A stretch of DNA of 64,000 nucleotides, from positions 34,064 to 98,063 of the forward strand of contig JAVVEM010000010.1 in NCBI GenBank assembly GCA_032250805.1, in the 5' to 3' direction. The position numbers and the translations under genes were made by a program. The stretch comes from B18-G4 sp032250805. GTDB taxonomy: Bacteria > Bacteroidota > Bacteroidia > Bacteroidales > B18-G4. Of this stretch, positions 26,074 through 34,119 are shown one piece after another. Position 1 is the stretch's first letter. Each line of letters begins with the position of its first letter. A model generated the notes under the pieces. The model did not search any database, was not told the origin of the DNA, and was given only the letters and a program-made list of their open reading frames with translations.

Positions 26074-26083
26074 GACTGACTAT

Positions 26084-26122
26084 TTGGTTAATTCACTTGG
26101 TTTATCTATTCGGTTTAATCAT
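26084..26122 (-). promoter_or_regulatory. three tandem 13-bp repeats, candidate TetR operator
   Basis: In plus-strand reading, TTGGTTAATTCAC (26084-26096), TTGGTTTATCTAT (26097-26109) and TCGGTTTAATCAT (26110-26122) are adjacent direct repeats with core TyGGTTwA. They occupy the space between the predicted transcription start and the tetR ATG, so a bound regulator would block the transcript. TetR operators are usually palindromic, which these are not. Confidence 0.45.
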
Positions 26123-26127
26123 TTGTA

Positions 26128-26158
26128 CAAATTTAAATCATCAACCGCCCTTTGTCAA
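26128..26158 (-). promoter_or_regulatory. promoter of the tetR-exporter operon
   Basis: On the minus strand, TTG (26158-26156), 20 bp and TAAATTTG (26135-26128) match the Bacteroidota consensus. The tetR ATG lies 54 bp downstream. Confidence 0.7.
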
Positions 26159-26235
26159 GTATTTTGAATAATTTTTTATGCCCTTATATTAAATTACCTG
26201 ATTATACGCCACTTACAAAATATAAAAATAAAGTA

Positions 26236-26243
26236 TAATTTTG
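26236..26243 (+). promoter_or_regulatory. -7 element next to the choloylglycine-hydrolase-like gene
   Basis: TAATTTTG ends 4 bp before the ATG at 26248, a third case of a -7 box almost touching the start codon. Confidence 0.4.
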
Positions 26244-26247
26244 TGAT

Positions 26248-27153
26248 ATGCGATGCTCACCATCATACCTGAGCCTGTTGCTGATAATTTTTTCGTTATG
26301 TATGCAGGCACAAGCAAAGCTTGATTGCGACAAACTGGATTTTAATTCAGAAAAAGACTTCTTTTTCCACGACAGCACCACATCTTCCATAAAAACGATT
26401 GACCCCTTATTTATTTCGAATGCAACAATGGTAGTATGTCCTGAAGGTATTGAGCGCTCATCACCAAATGATATTAAAAAGCGATGGGGGTTTAAGTGGA
26501 AAGTCAGGTACGATAACATTTACTTTAAAACATCATCCGGTCTGGTTGTTGAAGGCATGAATAAGCATGGTTTTTCGGCTTCGCTGATGCTGTTAAAAAA
26601 CAGTCGCTTGCCAGAGAAGGAAAAAGAGCTTATTCCTATCGGAGCATCGCTTGCAGTAAACTTTTACATTGATCACTTCAAATCAATAGATACGGCCCTG
26701 CTTGCCGTTTGGGATACCCGGATATTTGATGATATGGATATGGAATGTGAATGGCCTTTCAGGATTATTTTACACGATAGCTGTGGCGCTACCGCTTACA
26801 TTGAGCATATCAACAGCCGGCTTCGCGTTTATACACCTGAAGCGCCCTGTGCAATAACTTCCGGCGCCGATTATGCCCGTTTACTGATGTTAAAATATAT
26901 GCCTGATTCCCTTCCGGCCAACAAGGCAGAAGAGCGTTTCCTGCATTATGATCAAATCCTTCCCGGAAAAAATATCACAGCTTTCGTTCCGGAATTTACA
27001 AATAGTGATGTTTCAGCACAGGCAGCAGTTTTCATTAAAGATCACACAAGCAGATCAATCACGATCATAGACGGCCGTGGCAAACGGAAAGTGATTAAAT
27101 TCAGCGGGATTGAGCCCATTCCCGGCAGGGAAATCTCAAAAAGCATCTTTTAA
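26248..27153 (+). CDS. choloylglycine hydrolase-like secreted protein
   Basis: A 301-residue exported protein (signal peptide to about residue 24). Its middle follows the choloylglycine hydrolase/penicillin V acylase pattern: VVCPEGIERSS, KWKVRYDNIYF, VVEGMNKHGFSASLMLL, then IILHDSCGATAYIEH. The family uses an N-terminal cysteine nucleophile exposed after processing. Cys27 just after the signal (KLDCDKLDF) is a candidate, but the usual arginine/asparagine context after it is absent, and the TNSP-like motif reads TSGAD. It may therefore be a divergent amidase or an inactive relative. No bile-salt gene is nearby. It is convergent with udk, whose stop overlaps its end by 4 bp. Confidence 0.6.
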   Translation: MRCSPSYLSLLLIIFSLCMQAQAKLDCDKLDFNSEKDFFFHDSTTSSIKTIDPLFISNATMVVCPEGIERSSPNDIKKRWGFKWKVRYDNIYFKTSSGLVVEGMNKHGFSASLMLLKNSRLPEKEKELIPIGASLAVNFYIDHFKSIDTALLAVWDTRIFDDMDMECEWPFRIILHDSCGATAYIEHINSRLRVYTPEAPCAITSGADYARLLMLKYMPDSLPANKAEERFLHYDQILPGKNITAFVPEFTNSDVSAQAAVFIKDHTSRSITIIDGRGKRKVIKFSGIEPIPGREISKSIF

Positions 27154-27764
27154 AGTTCTGATAAGTTTGTCTTAATCTTCGAAGCAAGGATATCAATGGC
27201 AACAAGGTTTTCGCCACCCTGCGGAACAATAATGTCGGCATAGCGTTTGGTTGGCTCAATAAACTGAAGGTGCATGGGTTTAACAAAGGTATAATAATGT
27301 CTGATCACTTCCTGCACATCCCGTCCACGATCGATGATATCGCGGCTCATGATTCGCGAGAGCCTGTCGTCGGGGTCAGCATCAACAAATGCTTTCACAT
27401 TGAATCTGGATCTTAGCTCAGGATTCGTAAAAACAAGAATGCCTTCAACAATCGTCACCCTGGTAGGGTTAATCCTGATTGTTTTATCCAGCCTAGCGCA
27501 TTCAACGTAGGAATAGGTAGGCATATCAATGGCATGGCCTTCGCGTAAAAGGTCGAGATGGCGTGTAAGCAGGGCCCATTCGATGGAATCGGGATGATCA
27601 AAATTGATCATTTTCTTTTCTTCAGGGCACAGGTGTCCGTTATCCCAGTAATAGGCGTCCTGAACGATCACAGATACACTTCCTTCGGGGAGCAATTCCA
27701 CGATCCGGTTTACCACCGTTGTTTTTCCTGACCCGGAGCCTCCGGCTATCCCAATTATGAGCAT
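27150..27764 (-). CDS. udk: uridine kinase
   Basis: A 204-residue nucleoside kinase that phosphorylates uridine and cytidine to UMP/CMP in pyrimidine salvage. The P-loop is GGSGSGKTT at the extreme N-terminus. DAYYWDNGHL, NFDHPDSIEW and VEGILVF are family motifs, and DRLSRIMSRDIIDRGR covers the lid. The ATG at 27764 gives the normal start MLIIGIAGG. An upstream in-frame start at 27878 would run through the promoter. The gene stands behind its own promoter. Confidence 0.95.
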   Translation of the reverse strand: MLIIGIAGGSGSGKTTVVNRIVELLPEGSVSVIVQDAYYWDNGHLCPEEKKMINFDHPDSIEWALLTRHLDLLREGHAIDMPTYSYVECARLDKTIRINPTRVTIVEGILVFTNPELRSRFNVKAFVDADPDDRLSRIMSRDIIDRGRDVQEVIRHYYTFVKPMHLQFIEPTKRYADIIVPQGGENLVAIDILASKIKTNLSEL

Positions 27765-27778
27765 AGTATATTTTTTTG

Positions 27779-27808
27779 CTAAGATAAAAAAATCGGCAGG
27801 CTTACAAA
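27779..27808 (-). promoter_or_regulatory. promoter of udk
   Basis: On the minus strand, TTTG (27808-27805), 18 bp and TATCTTAG (27786-27779) fit the consensus with one change in the -7 box. The ATG lies 14 bp downstream. It rules out the longer reading of udk. Confidence 0.65.
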
Positions 27809-27834
27809 GCGAAATTATTTTTGCAACCCTGCAG

Positions 27835-28260
27835 TTAAAAGATCGTAATCCCGAGTGCGCCAACCGCCGACAATCCAATACTCCAGATCACGTTCCCGAT
27901 AAGGGTCCAGATCAATAATCGCTTTGTTGCAGGAATAATCGAAATACCTATCGCCATTCCTATCATGGGACCAAATATTCCGGGAAGGAGTAATCCAAGA
28001 CCTATCACTCCATAGCGGTTCAGGTAGAGGTACATTCTGGCTTTTGATCTGCCAATATATCTTTCGGATCTTCTATCTTCAACATATCTGCGCACTTTTT
28101 TTCCGAGCAGATACACCATCAGGCTACTTGCAGATGATCCGAGGATGATGGTGATGGCGATCACCGCCGGGCTGAAGCCATATGCCAGCCCCACGGGAAT
28201 GGCAAGCCACAGACCGAACGAGCCTACACAAAATAATACTGCCAGATGGAATAATTCCAT
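27835..28260 (-). CDS. small multi-drug export protein family membrane protein
   Basis: A 141-residue membrane protein with about four hydrophobic segments and the stretch GLAYGFSPAVIAITIILGS, then LLPGIFGPMIGMAIG. This matches the Sm_multidrug_ex family (PF06695), despite its name a group of unproven function. The gene stands between the decarboxylase operon and udk, 59 bp after the end of the beta-subunit gene. No link to the neighbouring pathway is evident. Confidence 0.7.
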   Translation of the reverse strand: MELFHLAVLFCVGSFGLWLAIPVGLAYGFSPAVIAITIILGSSASSLMVYLLGKKVRRYVEDRRSERYIGRSKARMYLYLNRYGVIGLGLLLPGIFGPMIGMAIGISIIPATKRLLIWTLIGNVIWSIGLSAVGALGITIF

Positions 28261-28319
28261 TTATACTGAATGTTCGAAAACAGAAATATTTTCAGGCCTA
28301 AGATAGTAAATTCCGGGGT

Positions 28320-29657
28320 TTACAGTAAAAAACTGATCAAAATCCCTGCGGCCACGGCCGAACCAATAACTCCAGCTACGTTGGGGGCCATTGCATGCAT
28401 CAGCAAGTGGTTGTTGGGATCCGATTTCAGGCCTTCATTTTGCACCACACGGGCACTATCGGGTACTGCCGATACACCGGCTGCCCCGATAAGGGGATTG
28501 AGCTGGTTTTCTTTCGAAAGGAACAGGTTCATGACCTTGGCAAAGATAAGACCACCTGCAGTGGCGATCATAAACGATACTGCACCGAGCGTAAAGATCA
28601 TCAAAGAGTCGGTAGTAAGAAAAACATCAGCCTGGGTGGATGCACCTACGGTCAATCCCAGCAGGATCACAACGATATCAATCAAAGAGGTGCGGGCCGT
28701 TTCGGCAAGACGGCGGGTAACCCCGCTTTCTTTCAGGATATTGCCAAAAAACAGCATTCCCAGCAACGGAAGTGCACCAGGCGAAATAAAGCTTGTAAAG
28801 ATCAGGCCTACAATGGGAAACATGATCTTTTCCAGTCGGGAAACAGACCTGGGCGGTTTCATTCTGATCTTACGCTCCCGTTTTGACGTGAGCAATCGCA
28901 TAATAGGCGGCTGAATAATTGGTACCAGGGCCATATACGAATAGGCTGCTATTGCAATGGGACCGATAAGATTTGCCGTTTGTATCCCATTAATGATATT
29001 CCCATTGGCAAGCTTCGACGAAAGGAAAATTGCCGTTGGGCCATCGGCACCGCCAATAATACCTATTGAAGCAGCTTCGGGAAGATTAAAACCAATAGCG
29101 AGTGCACCGAGCAGGGTAAGAAAAATGCCAACCTGTGCGGCAGCTCCAAGCAACATCAGCCGGGGATTTGAGATCAGCGAGGAAAAATCCGTCATGGCGC
29201 CTATTCCCAAAAATATCAGGGGAGGATAGATCCCTTTTGTTACACCATAGTAAAGATAATTCAACACACTGCCCTCCTGATAAATGCCGAGTTGAAGATT
29301 AATATCGGGCGACTGGAAGAAAGGGATATTTCCGATGATGATCCCTGTTCCGATGGGCACCAGCAATAGGGGTTCGTAATCATATTTTATGGCAAGGAAA
29401 ATAAACAGCAATCCCACCAATATCATGATGATATGGCCCGGTGTGGCATTTGCAAAGCCGGTATATGCCAGAAATTTATTAAATCCATCAAGGGCTCCGT
29501 CCTGAACAAGTCTTACAGCATCTGTTGTGTCGGAACCCACCTCCACCTGCGCCCCCGACAATGGTGCGCCAAATGCATTCAGACTGTGTAATCCTGCAGT
29601 AAGTATTGCCAGAAAGGCTATCACCGCCAATATTGTAAATGCTCTTCTTTTGCCCAT
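28320..29657 (-). CDS. mmdB: Na+-translocating decarboxylase beta subunit
   Basis: A 445-residue integral membrane protein of the OadB/MmdB/GcdB family that couples decarboxylation of carboxybiotin to outward Na+ transport. It has many membrane segments and the family stretches GIGAMTDFSSLISNP and GIIGGADGPTAIFLSS, the latter at the conserved Na+ site. The N-terminus has about 90 extra residues, including a luminal-type segment, before the core, as in Bacteroidota forms. It begins 3 bp after the biotin carrier gene and is the last gene of the methylmalonyl-CoA decarboxylase operon. Confidence 0.95.
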   Translation of the reverse strand: MGKRRAFTILAVIAFLAILTAGLHSLNAFGAPLSGAQVEVGSDTTDAVRLVQDGALDGFNKFLAYTGFANATPGHIIMILVGLLFIFLAIKYDYEPLLLVPIGTGIIIGNIPFFQSPDINLQLGIYQEGSVLNYLYYGVTKGIYPPLIFLGIGAMTDFSSLISNPRLMLLGAAAQVGIFLTLLGALAIGFNLPEAASIGIIGGADGPTAIFLSSKLANGNIINGIQTANLIGPIAIAAYSYMALVPIIQPPIMRLLTSKRERKIRMKPPRSVSRLEKIMFPIVGLIFTSFISPGALPLLGMLFFGNILKESGVTRRLAETARTSLIDIVVILLGLTVGASTQADVFLTTDSLMIFTLGAVSFMIATAGGLIFAKVMNLFLSKENQLNPLIGAAGVSAVPDSARVVQNEGLKSDPNNHLLMHAMAPNVAGVIGSAVAAGILISFLL

Positions 29658-29660
29658 GTT

Positions 29661-30080
29661 CTATTCAATTTCCAGTAAAACATCACCCTGAAGGATGTTT
29701 TGACCCGCGATAACCTTTACCGACCTTACCACACCATCTTTTTCTGCGACAAGTTTATTTTCCATTTTCATGGCCTCATAAACAAGCAAGGTCATTCCTT
29801 TGCTTACCTCCTCTCCTTCTTTAACATTTACCTGCATAATTATTCCCGGTAAAGGAGCTTTGATGGTTTGCACCGAACTTCCTTTTTGTATTAAATGAGC
29901 ATCTTTAGGCTTCGGTACTTCTTTTCTCACCAGGGTAGGTGTTTTAGATGCTTTTGCTTCGGACTGTATCTCCACCTTATATTTTGTTCCATTCACTTCA
30001 ACCCTCGCCACACGTCCTTCAAGGCTTAGTACCTCAACATCATAATTATGTCCCCTGATCGTGAACTTGAATTTCTTCAT
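29661..30080 (-). CDS. mmdC: biotin carboxyl carrier subunit of the decarboxylase
   Basis: A 139-residue biotinylated carrier (gamma subunit type). An N-terminal conserved segment (about 1-45) is followed by a flexible Lys/Pro/Thr-rich linker and a biotinyl domain at about 70-139 with EAMKMEN, in which Lys105 is the biotinylation site. It shuttles CO2 from the carboxyltransferase (mmdA) to the membrane subunit (mmdB). Spacing is 3 bp to mmdB and 6 bp from the oadG-like gene. Confidence 0.94.
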   Translation of the reverse strand: MKKFKFTIRGHNYDVEVLSLEGRVARVEVNGTKYKVEIQSEAKASKTPTLVRKEVPKPKDAHLIQKGSSVQTIKAPLPGIIMQVNVKEGEEVSKGMTLLVYEAMKMENKLVAEKDGVVRSVKVIAGQNILQGDVLLEIE

Positions 30081-30086
30081 GGTTAA

Positions 30087-30458
30087 TTAACTGTTTTTCC
30101 CGGGGAAATCCCGCAGGTTATATATTTTTGAACTCCAGGGTGAATATGTTTTCGACACCCGTTTTATTGTGATCACATTGCTTTCTTCATCATGCAATTC
30201 GTAATACAGGTACAAGGCCATGCTGATGGCAGCAGATACATCGCCGGGGATAAACAATTGTTTTTCGACCGCGGCCTGGTGTTGTCCTTCCCTCCTGAGC
30301 CTCAGCCGTGCCCTGTAATTTAAGGTTTTGGATAAATAGGTAAATACCGTAAACAGCACAACCAACGCCAGGAAAACAGTAATATACCCAACCATGGCAA
30401 TAATGATCCCTTCGGGGAACAAGGCAGACAGGTCGAACGAAATAGCCAGATGTTTCAT
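30087..30458 (-). CDS. OadG-family subunit of the decarboxylase
   Basis: A 123-residue small subunit with one N-terminal membrane helix (about residues 18-40) and a charged cytoplasmic tail. It is the OadG/MmdD type, which holds the complex together and may assist the carboxyltransferase. Sequence identity in this family is low, so the call rests on size, topology and position between mmdA and the carrier gene. Confidence 0.82.
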   Translation of the reverse strand: MKHLAISFDLSALFPEGIIIAMVGYITVFLALVVLFTVFTYLSKTLNYRARLRLRREGQHQAAVEKQLFIPGDVSAAISMALYLYYELHDEESNVITIKRVSKTYSPWSSKIYNLRDFPGKNS

Positions 30459-30470
30459 CGTTTTTTCAGC

Positions 30471-32033
30471 TTACAAGGGAATATTTCCGTGTTTTTTTGG
30501 AGGATTGCTAACTTTTTTTGTTGCCAGTGCCCGCAGGGCCCTGATAATCCTGAAACGCGTATTTCTTGGTTCAATGATATCGTCGATATAGCCATATCGT
30601 GCAGCTTCATATGGATTTGCAAACTTTTCCTTATAATCGAGTTCTTTTTCTTTCAGCACATTTGCACGTTCCTGCTCGTCTTCAATGTCACGCAAAGCTT
30701 TTCCGTCGAGGATCTCAATTGCGCCGGCAGGACCCATTACCGCAATTTCGGCACCAGGCCATGCATAGTTCAGATCGCCTCTTAACTGCTTCGAGCTCAT
30801 CACATCATGTGCACCTCCGTATGATTTACGCAAGGTAATTGTGATCTTGGGCACGGTAGCTTCTCCATAGGCAAACATCAGTTTTGCACCATGGGTGATG
30901 ATCCCCCCGTATTCCTGCCCGCTGCCGGGAAGGAAGCCCGGAACATCGACAAGGGTAATGACCGGTATGTTGAAAGCATCACAAAAACGCACAAACCTGG
31001 CTGCTTTTCTTGAAGCATCAATATCGAGAACTCCGGCAAGGAAATTGGGTTGATTGGCAACGATACCAACAGAGATTCCATCGAAACGGGCAAAGCCTGT
31101 AATAATATTCCTGGCCCAGTTACGCTGGACCTCAAAAAATTCGCCATCGTCGGTGATGGTCGAAATAATGTCAAGCATTTCGTAAGGCAGGTTCGGATCG
31201 TCAGGGATCACTTCATTGAGGAAATCCTCGCTTCGGTTGGCCGGGTCGGAACATTCGATGGCCGGAGGTTCCTCCAGGTTATTTGAAGGCAGATAACTCA
31301 ACAGTTTCCTGATCAGCAGAAGGCCTTCTTCTTCATGTTCGGCAATAAAGTGGGCCACGCCCGATTTGGTTCCATGCACATATGCCCCTCCCAGGTCTTC
31401 GGTCGAAATGTCTTCGCCTGTAACAGTTTTGGTAACCTTTGGTCCCGTTACGAACATATAGCTGGTTTTCTCGCTCATAACAATAAAATCGGTCAATGCC
31501 GGCGAGTAAACAGCGCCTCCTGCACAGGGGCCAAAAATGGCTGAAATTTGCGGGATAACACCTGATGCGAGGATGTTGCGTTCAAAAATTTCGGCGTAGC
31601 CGGCAAGGCTTTTTACTCCTTCCTGTATGCGCGCTCCACCACTATCGTTAATGCCGATCACCGGAGCCCCCACTTTCATGGCCTGATCCATGATCTTACA
31701 AATTTTCAGGGCATTGGTTTCTGAGAGCGATCCTCCAAAAACAGTAAAATCCTGAGAAAAAACATACACCAGCCTTCCGTCGATGGTTCCGTGACCGGTA
31801 ACTACGCCATCAGAAAGATACTGTTGGTTTTCAAGCCCGAAATCATGGTTTCGGTGCGTCATAAACATATCGTATTCTTCAAAGCTGCCCTCATCAAGCA
31901 GCATGTCGATCCGCTCCCTGGCCGTATATTTTCCTTTGGCATGCTGGGCTTCTATACGTTTCTGTCCACCGCCGGCCTTGGCTTCCTCGCGCTTATCAAG
32001 AAGTTGCTGGATCTTGTTTACAAACGACATCAT
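30471..32033 (-). CDS. mmdA: methylmalonyl-CoA decarboxylase alpha / acyl-CoA carboxylase beta chain
   Basis: A 520-residue carboxyltransferase with the crotonase-like N and C halves. Typical stretches are GSFEEYDMFMTHRNHDFG, GINDSGGARIQEGV and the acyl-CoA/biotin-binding FGPCAGGAVYSPAL, and later GIIRHGAKLLYA-like GGIITHGAKLMFAYGEA. It transfers the carboxyl of methylmalonyl-CoA to biotin, giving propionyl-CoA, and the membrane subunits then release CO2 with Na+ export. Context (epimerase upstream, Na+ pump downstream) favours the decarboxylase over a biosynthetic carboxylase. A second Met follows the first, so the start may shift by one codon. Confidence 0.94.
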   Translation of the reverse strand: MMSFVNKIQQLLDKREEAKAGGGQKRIEAQHAKGKYTARERIDMLLDEGSFEEYDMFMTHRNHDFGLENQQYLSDGVVTGHGTIDGRLVYVFSQDFTVFGGSLSETNALKICKIMDQAMKVGAPVIGINDSGGARIQEGVKSLAGYAEIFERNILASGVIPQISAIFGPCAGGAVYSPALTDFIVMSEKTSYMFVTGPKVTKTVTGEDISTEDLGGAYVHGTKSGVAHFIAEHEEEGLLLIRKLLSYLPSNNLEEPPAIECSDPANRSEDFLNEVIPDDPNLPYEMLDIISTITDDGEFFEVQRNWARNIITGFARFDGISVGIVANQPNFLAGVLDIDASRKAARFVRFCDAFNIPVITLVDVPGFLPGSGQEYGGIITHGAKLMFAYGEATVPKITITLRKSYGGAHDVMSSKQLRGDLNYAWPGAEIAVMGPAGAIEILDGKALRDIEDEQERANVLKEKELDYKEKFANPYEAARYGYIDDIIEPRNTRFRIIRALRALATKKVSNPPKKHGNIPL

Positions 32034-32054
32034 AAAAAGAAATTGAAAAGGTAA

Positions 32055-32465
32055 TTACTTGCTTTTATCTTCACAGAATTCGGTGAGCACACCAAAGGTA
32101 GACTTCGGGTGCAGAAAGGCAATCTCAAGTCCTTCGGCACCTTTTCTGGGCGCCTGGTCGATCAGCCGGATACCTGCCACTTCAGCTTCCTTTAAGTGGG
32201 ACTGAATATCCTCCACTGCATAGGCGATGTGGTGGATACCTTCACCCTTTTTATCAATAAACCTGGCTACCGGCCCATCAGGGTCGGTCGATTCTAGTAG
32301 CTCGATCTTTGTCTGGCCGATTTTCAGAAAAGCTGTCCTCACTTTCTGTTCTTTTACCTCCTCAACGGCATAACACGGTGTGCCAAGCATCTTTTCATAA
32401 AAAGGGATGGCTTCGTCGAGGCTTTTCACTGCTATTCCAATATGTTCAATATGAGATGGTTTCAT
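32055..32465 (-). CDS. mce: methylmalonyl-CoA epimerase
   Basis: A 136-residue glyoxalase-fold enzyme that interconverts (R)- and (S)-methylmalonyl-CoA. HIEHIGIAVKSLDEA at the start and GEGIHHIAYAV in the middle carry the metal-binding histidines, with the last Glu in the C-terminal FGVLTEFCE. First gene of the operon mce-mmdA-oadG-mmdC-mmdB, which together convert succinyl-derived methylmalonyl-CoA to propionyl-CoA and pump Na+. A strong promoter match precedes it. Confidence 0.96.
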   Translation of the reverse strand: MKPSHIEHIGIAVKSLDEAIPFYEKMLGTPCYAVEEVKEQKVRTAFLKIGQTKIELLESTDPDGPVARFIDKKGEGIHHIAYAVEDIQSHLKEAEVAGIRLIDQAPRKGAEGLEIAFLHPKSTFGVLTEFCEDKSK

Positions 32466-32495
32466 GATAAATAATGCTTGTTGTGAAATTTTTCA

Positions 32496-32525
32496 CAAAA
32501 GTAGGCATTATTTTGAATCATCAAA
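32496..32525 (-). promoter_or_regulatory. promoter of the mce-mmd operon
   Basis: On the minus strand, TTTG (32525-32522), 18 bp and TACTTTTG (32503-32496) give a near-perfect Bacteroidota promoter. The mce ATG lies 30 bp downstream. Confidence 0.8.
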
Positions 32526-32609
32526 GTAAAGCGTGCTGAATTTTATTTGAGAAACTCAAACGCGAAATCCGGTAAATTGCAGCCGCCAACTGTCTGCATG
32601 ATGCCGGGT

Positions 32610-33809
32610 TTATTCCTTTATTGCTTTCACGCCGGGAAGTTCCCGGCCTTCGATATATTCGAGCATGGCACCACCACCGGTAGAAACATAACTTACCTGG
32701 TCTTTCAATCCATATTTATTGATGGCGGCAACGGAATCGCCTCCGCCAATCAGCGAAAATGCACCTTTTTGAGTTGCTTCGGCAACTGCCAGGGCAATGG
32801 CTTTGGTGCCTGCTTCAAATTTAGACATCTCGAACACACCCATGGGGCCGTTCCATAGGATGGCAGATGAATTTCTAATGGCTTCTTCAAACGACCTGAT
32901 ACTCTCAGGCCCGATGTCGAGGCCCATGAATTTTTCAGGGACTTCGGTGGAGGGCACAATCTTTGAGTTCGCATCGTTAGAAAAGGCATCAGCAGCAACA
33001 GTATCCATGGGCAGGTATAAATTAACACCAAGTTCTTTTGATTTATAGAGGGCTTTCATGGCTGTTTCAACAAGGTCTTCCTCAACAAGGCTATCCCCTA
33101 CATCACCACCCAGGGCTTTTAAAAAGGTGAACATCATCCCGCCGCCAATGATCATATTGTCGACCTTATCAAGCAGGTTATTAATGATCTCGACCTTGCC
33201 CGAAACCTTGGCCCCGCCAAGTATGGCTGTAAAGGGTTTTCCCGGCTCATGCAATACCTTATCGATATTTTTTAACTCATTCTCCATGATATAACCAAAG
33301 AGCTTATCGTTTGAAAAGAACTTTGCTATGATCGCTGTAGAAGCATGGGCCCTGTGGGCAGTACCAAAAGCATCGTTCACATAAACATCGCCCAAAGCGG
33401 CAAGTTTCCTGGCAAATGCTTCATCACCCTTTGTTTCTTCTTCATAAAACCGGAGGTTTTCGAGTAGCAAGACCTCCCCGGGTTTTAACGACTTTGCCTT
33501 ACCGGTAGCCTGATCTCCCACACAATCATCAGCGAATTGCACTTGCTGGCCCAGTTCTTTCGACAAATAAGGTATCAGGTGCCTGAGCGAAAATTTATCT
33601 TCGGGGCCCTTTTTCGGCCGGCCAAGATGCGACATAAGGATTACTGCACCTTCATCACCGAGGATCTTTCTGATCGTGGGCAGGGCAGCATCAATGCGGG
33701 TGGTATCCGTGATCCCGAAATGATCGTTGAGCGGTACATTGAAATCAACCCTGATAAGGGCTTTTTTTCCTTTGAATTTATAATCGTTGATCGTATTCAT
33801 AATCTTCAT
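32610..33809 (-). CDS. pgk: phosphoglycerate kinase
   Basis: A 399-residue glycolytic enzyme that transfers phosphate between 1,3-bisphosphoglycerate and ADP. Signature stretches: RVDFNVPL near the start, SHLGRPKG-type SHLGRPKKGP, ENLRFYEEE, GGAKVSGKVEII (nucleotide binding) and GGGDSVAAI at the C-terminus. Length is normal. Met1 and Met4 are both possible starts. A TACTTTTG -7 box lies on the minus strand at 33850-33843. Single gene. Confidence 0.98.
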   Translation of the reverse strand: MKIMNTINDYKFKGKKALIRVDFNVPLNDHFGITDTTRIDAALPTIRKILGDEGAVILMSHLGRPKKGPEDKFSLRHLIPYLSKELGQQVQFADDCVGDQATGKAKSLKPGEVLLLENLRFYEEETKGDEAFARKLAALGDVYVNDAFGTAHRAHASTAIIAKFFSNDKLFGYIMENELKNIDKVLHEPGKPFTAILGGAKVSGKVEIINNLLDKVDNMIIGGGMMFTFLKALGGDVGDSLVEEDLVETAMKALYKSKELGVNLYLPMDTVAADAFSNDANSKIVPSTEVPEKFMGLDIGPESIRSFEEAIRNSSAILWNGPMGVFEMSKFEAGTKAIALAVAEATQKGAFSLIGGGDSVAAINKYGLKDQVSYVSTGGGAMLEYIEGRELPGVKAIKE

Positions 33810-34119
33810 GTTTATCGTTAATCATTGATCTGTATCACAGTACAAAAGTAATAAATTCATCCCAATTTTCATTACATTTGCTTTACTGTAAGTTACTAAC
33901 CCATGCCTGATTTTAGCAGCAGATCAATAAATAATTTATTATATCCATCACCCGGGGACATGCAAAACTCATAGAAATCAGAAAAAGGCCCGGAGTTGGC
34001 AATGACTGTGATTCATTGAAATTATTCTGATCCTTCAGTGAAAATTTAATATTTGCTGCAACAATTTGGTTTTTACGTTCTGTTTGTATTAATTTGGCAC
34101 CCTTATTTAAATCAGGCAA
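33810..34119. other. divergent intergenic region between pgk and trkA
   Basis: The 310-bp region holds promoters for both directions. The pgk -7 element is probably TACTTTTG at 33850-33843 (minus). For trkA, the TTTG and TATTAATTTG around 34082-34095 are only loosely promoter-like. Short open frames in it have no coding look. Confidence 0.5.

Noticed and set aside
27765..27878. N-terminal extension of uridine kinase
   Set aside because: It covers the TTTG-N18-TATCTTAG promoter, and the conserved start is MLIIGIAGG at 27764.
33913..34119. 68-codon minus-strand frame between pgk and trkA
   Set aside because: No recognisable motif, AT-rich promoter region, and no start signal.
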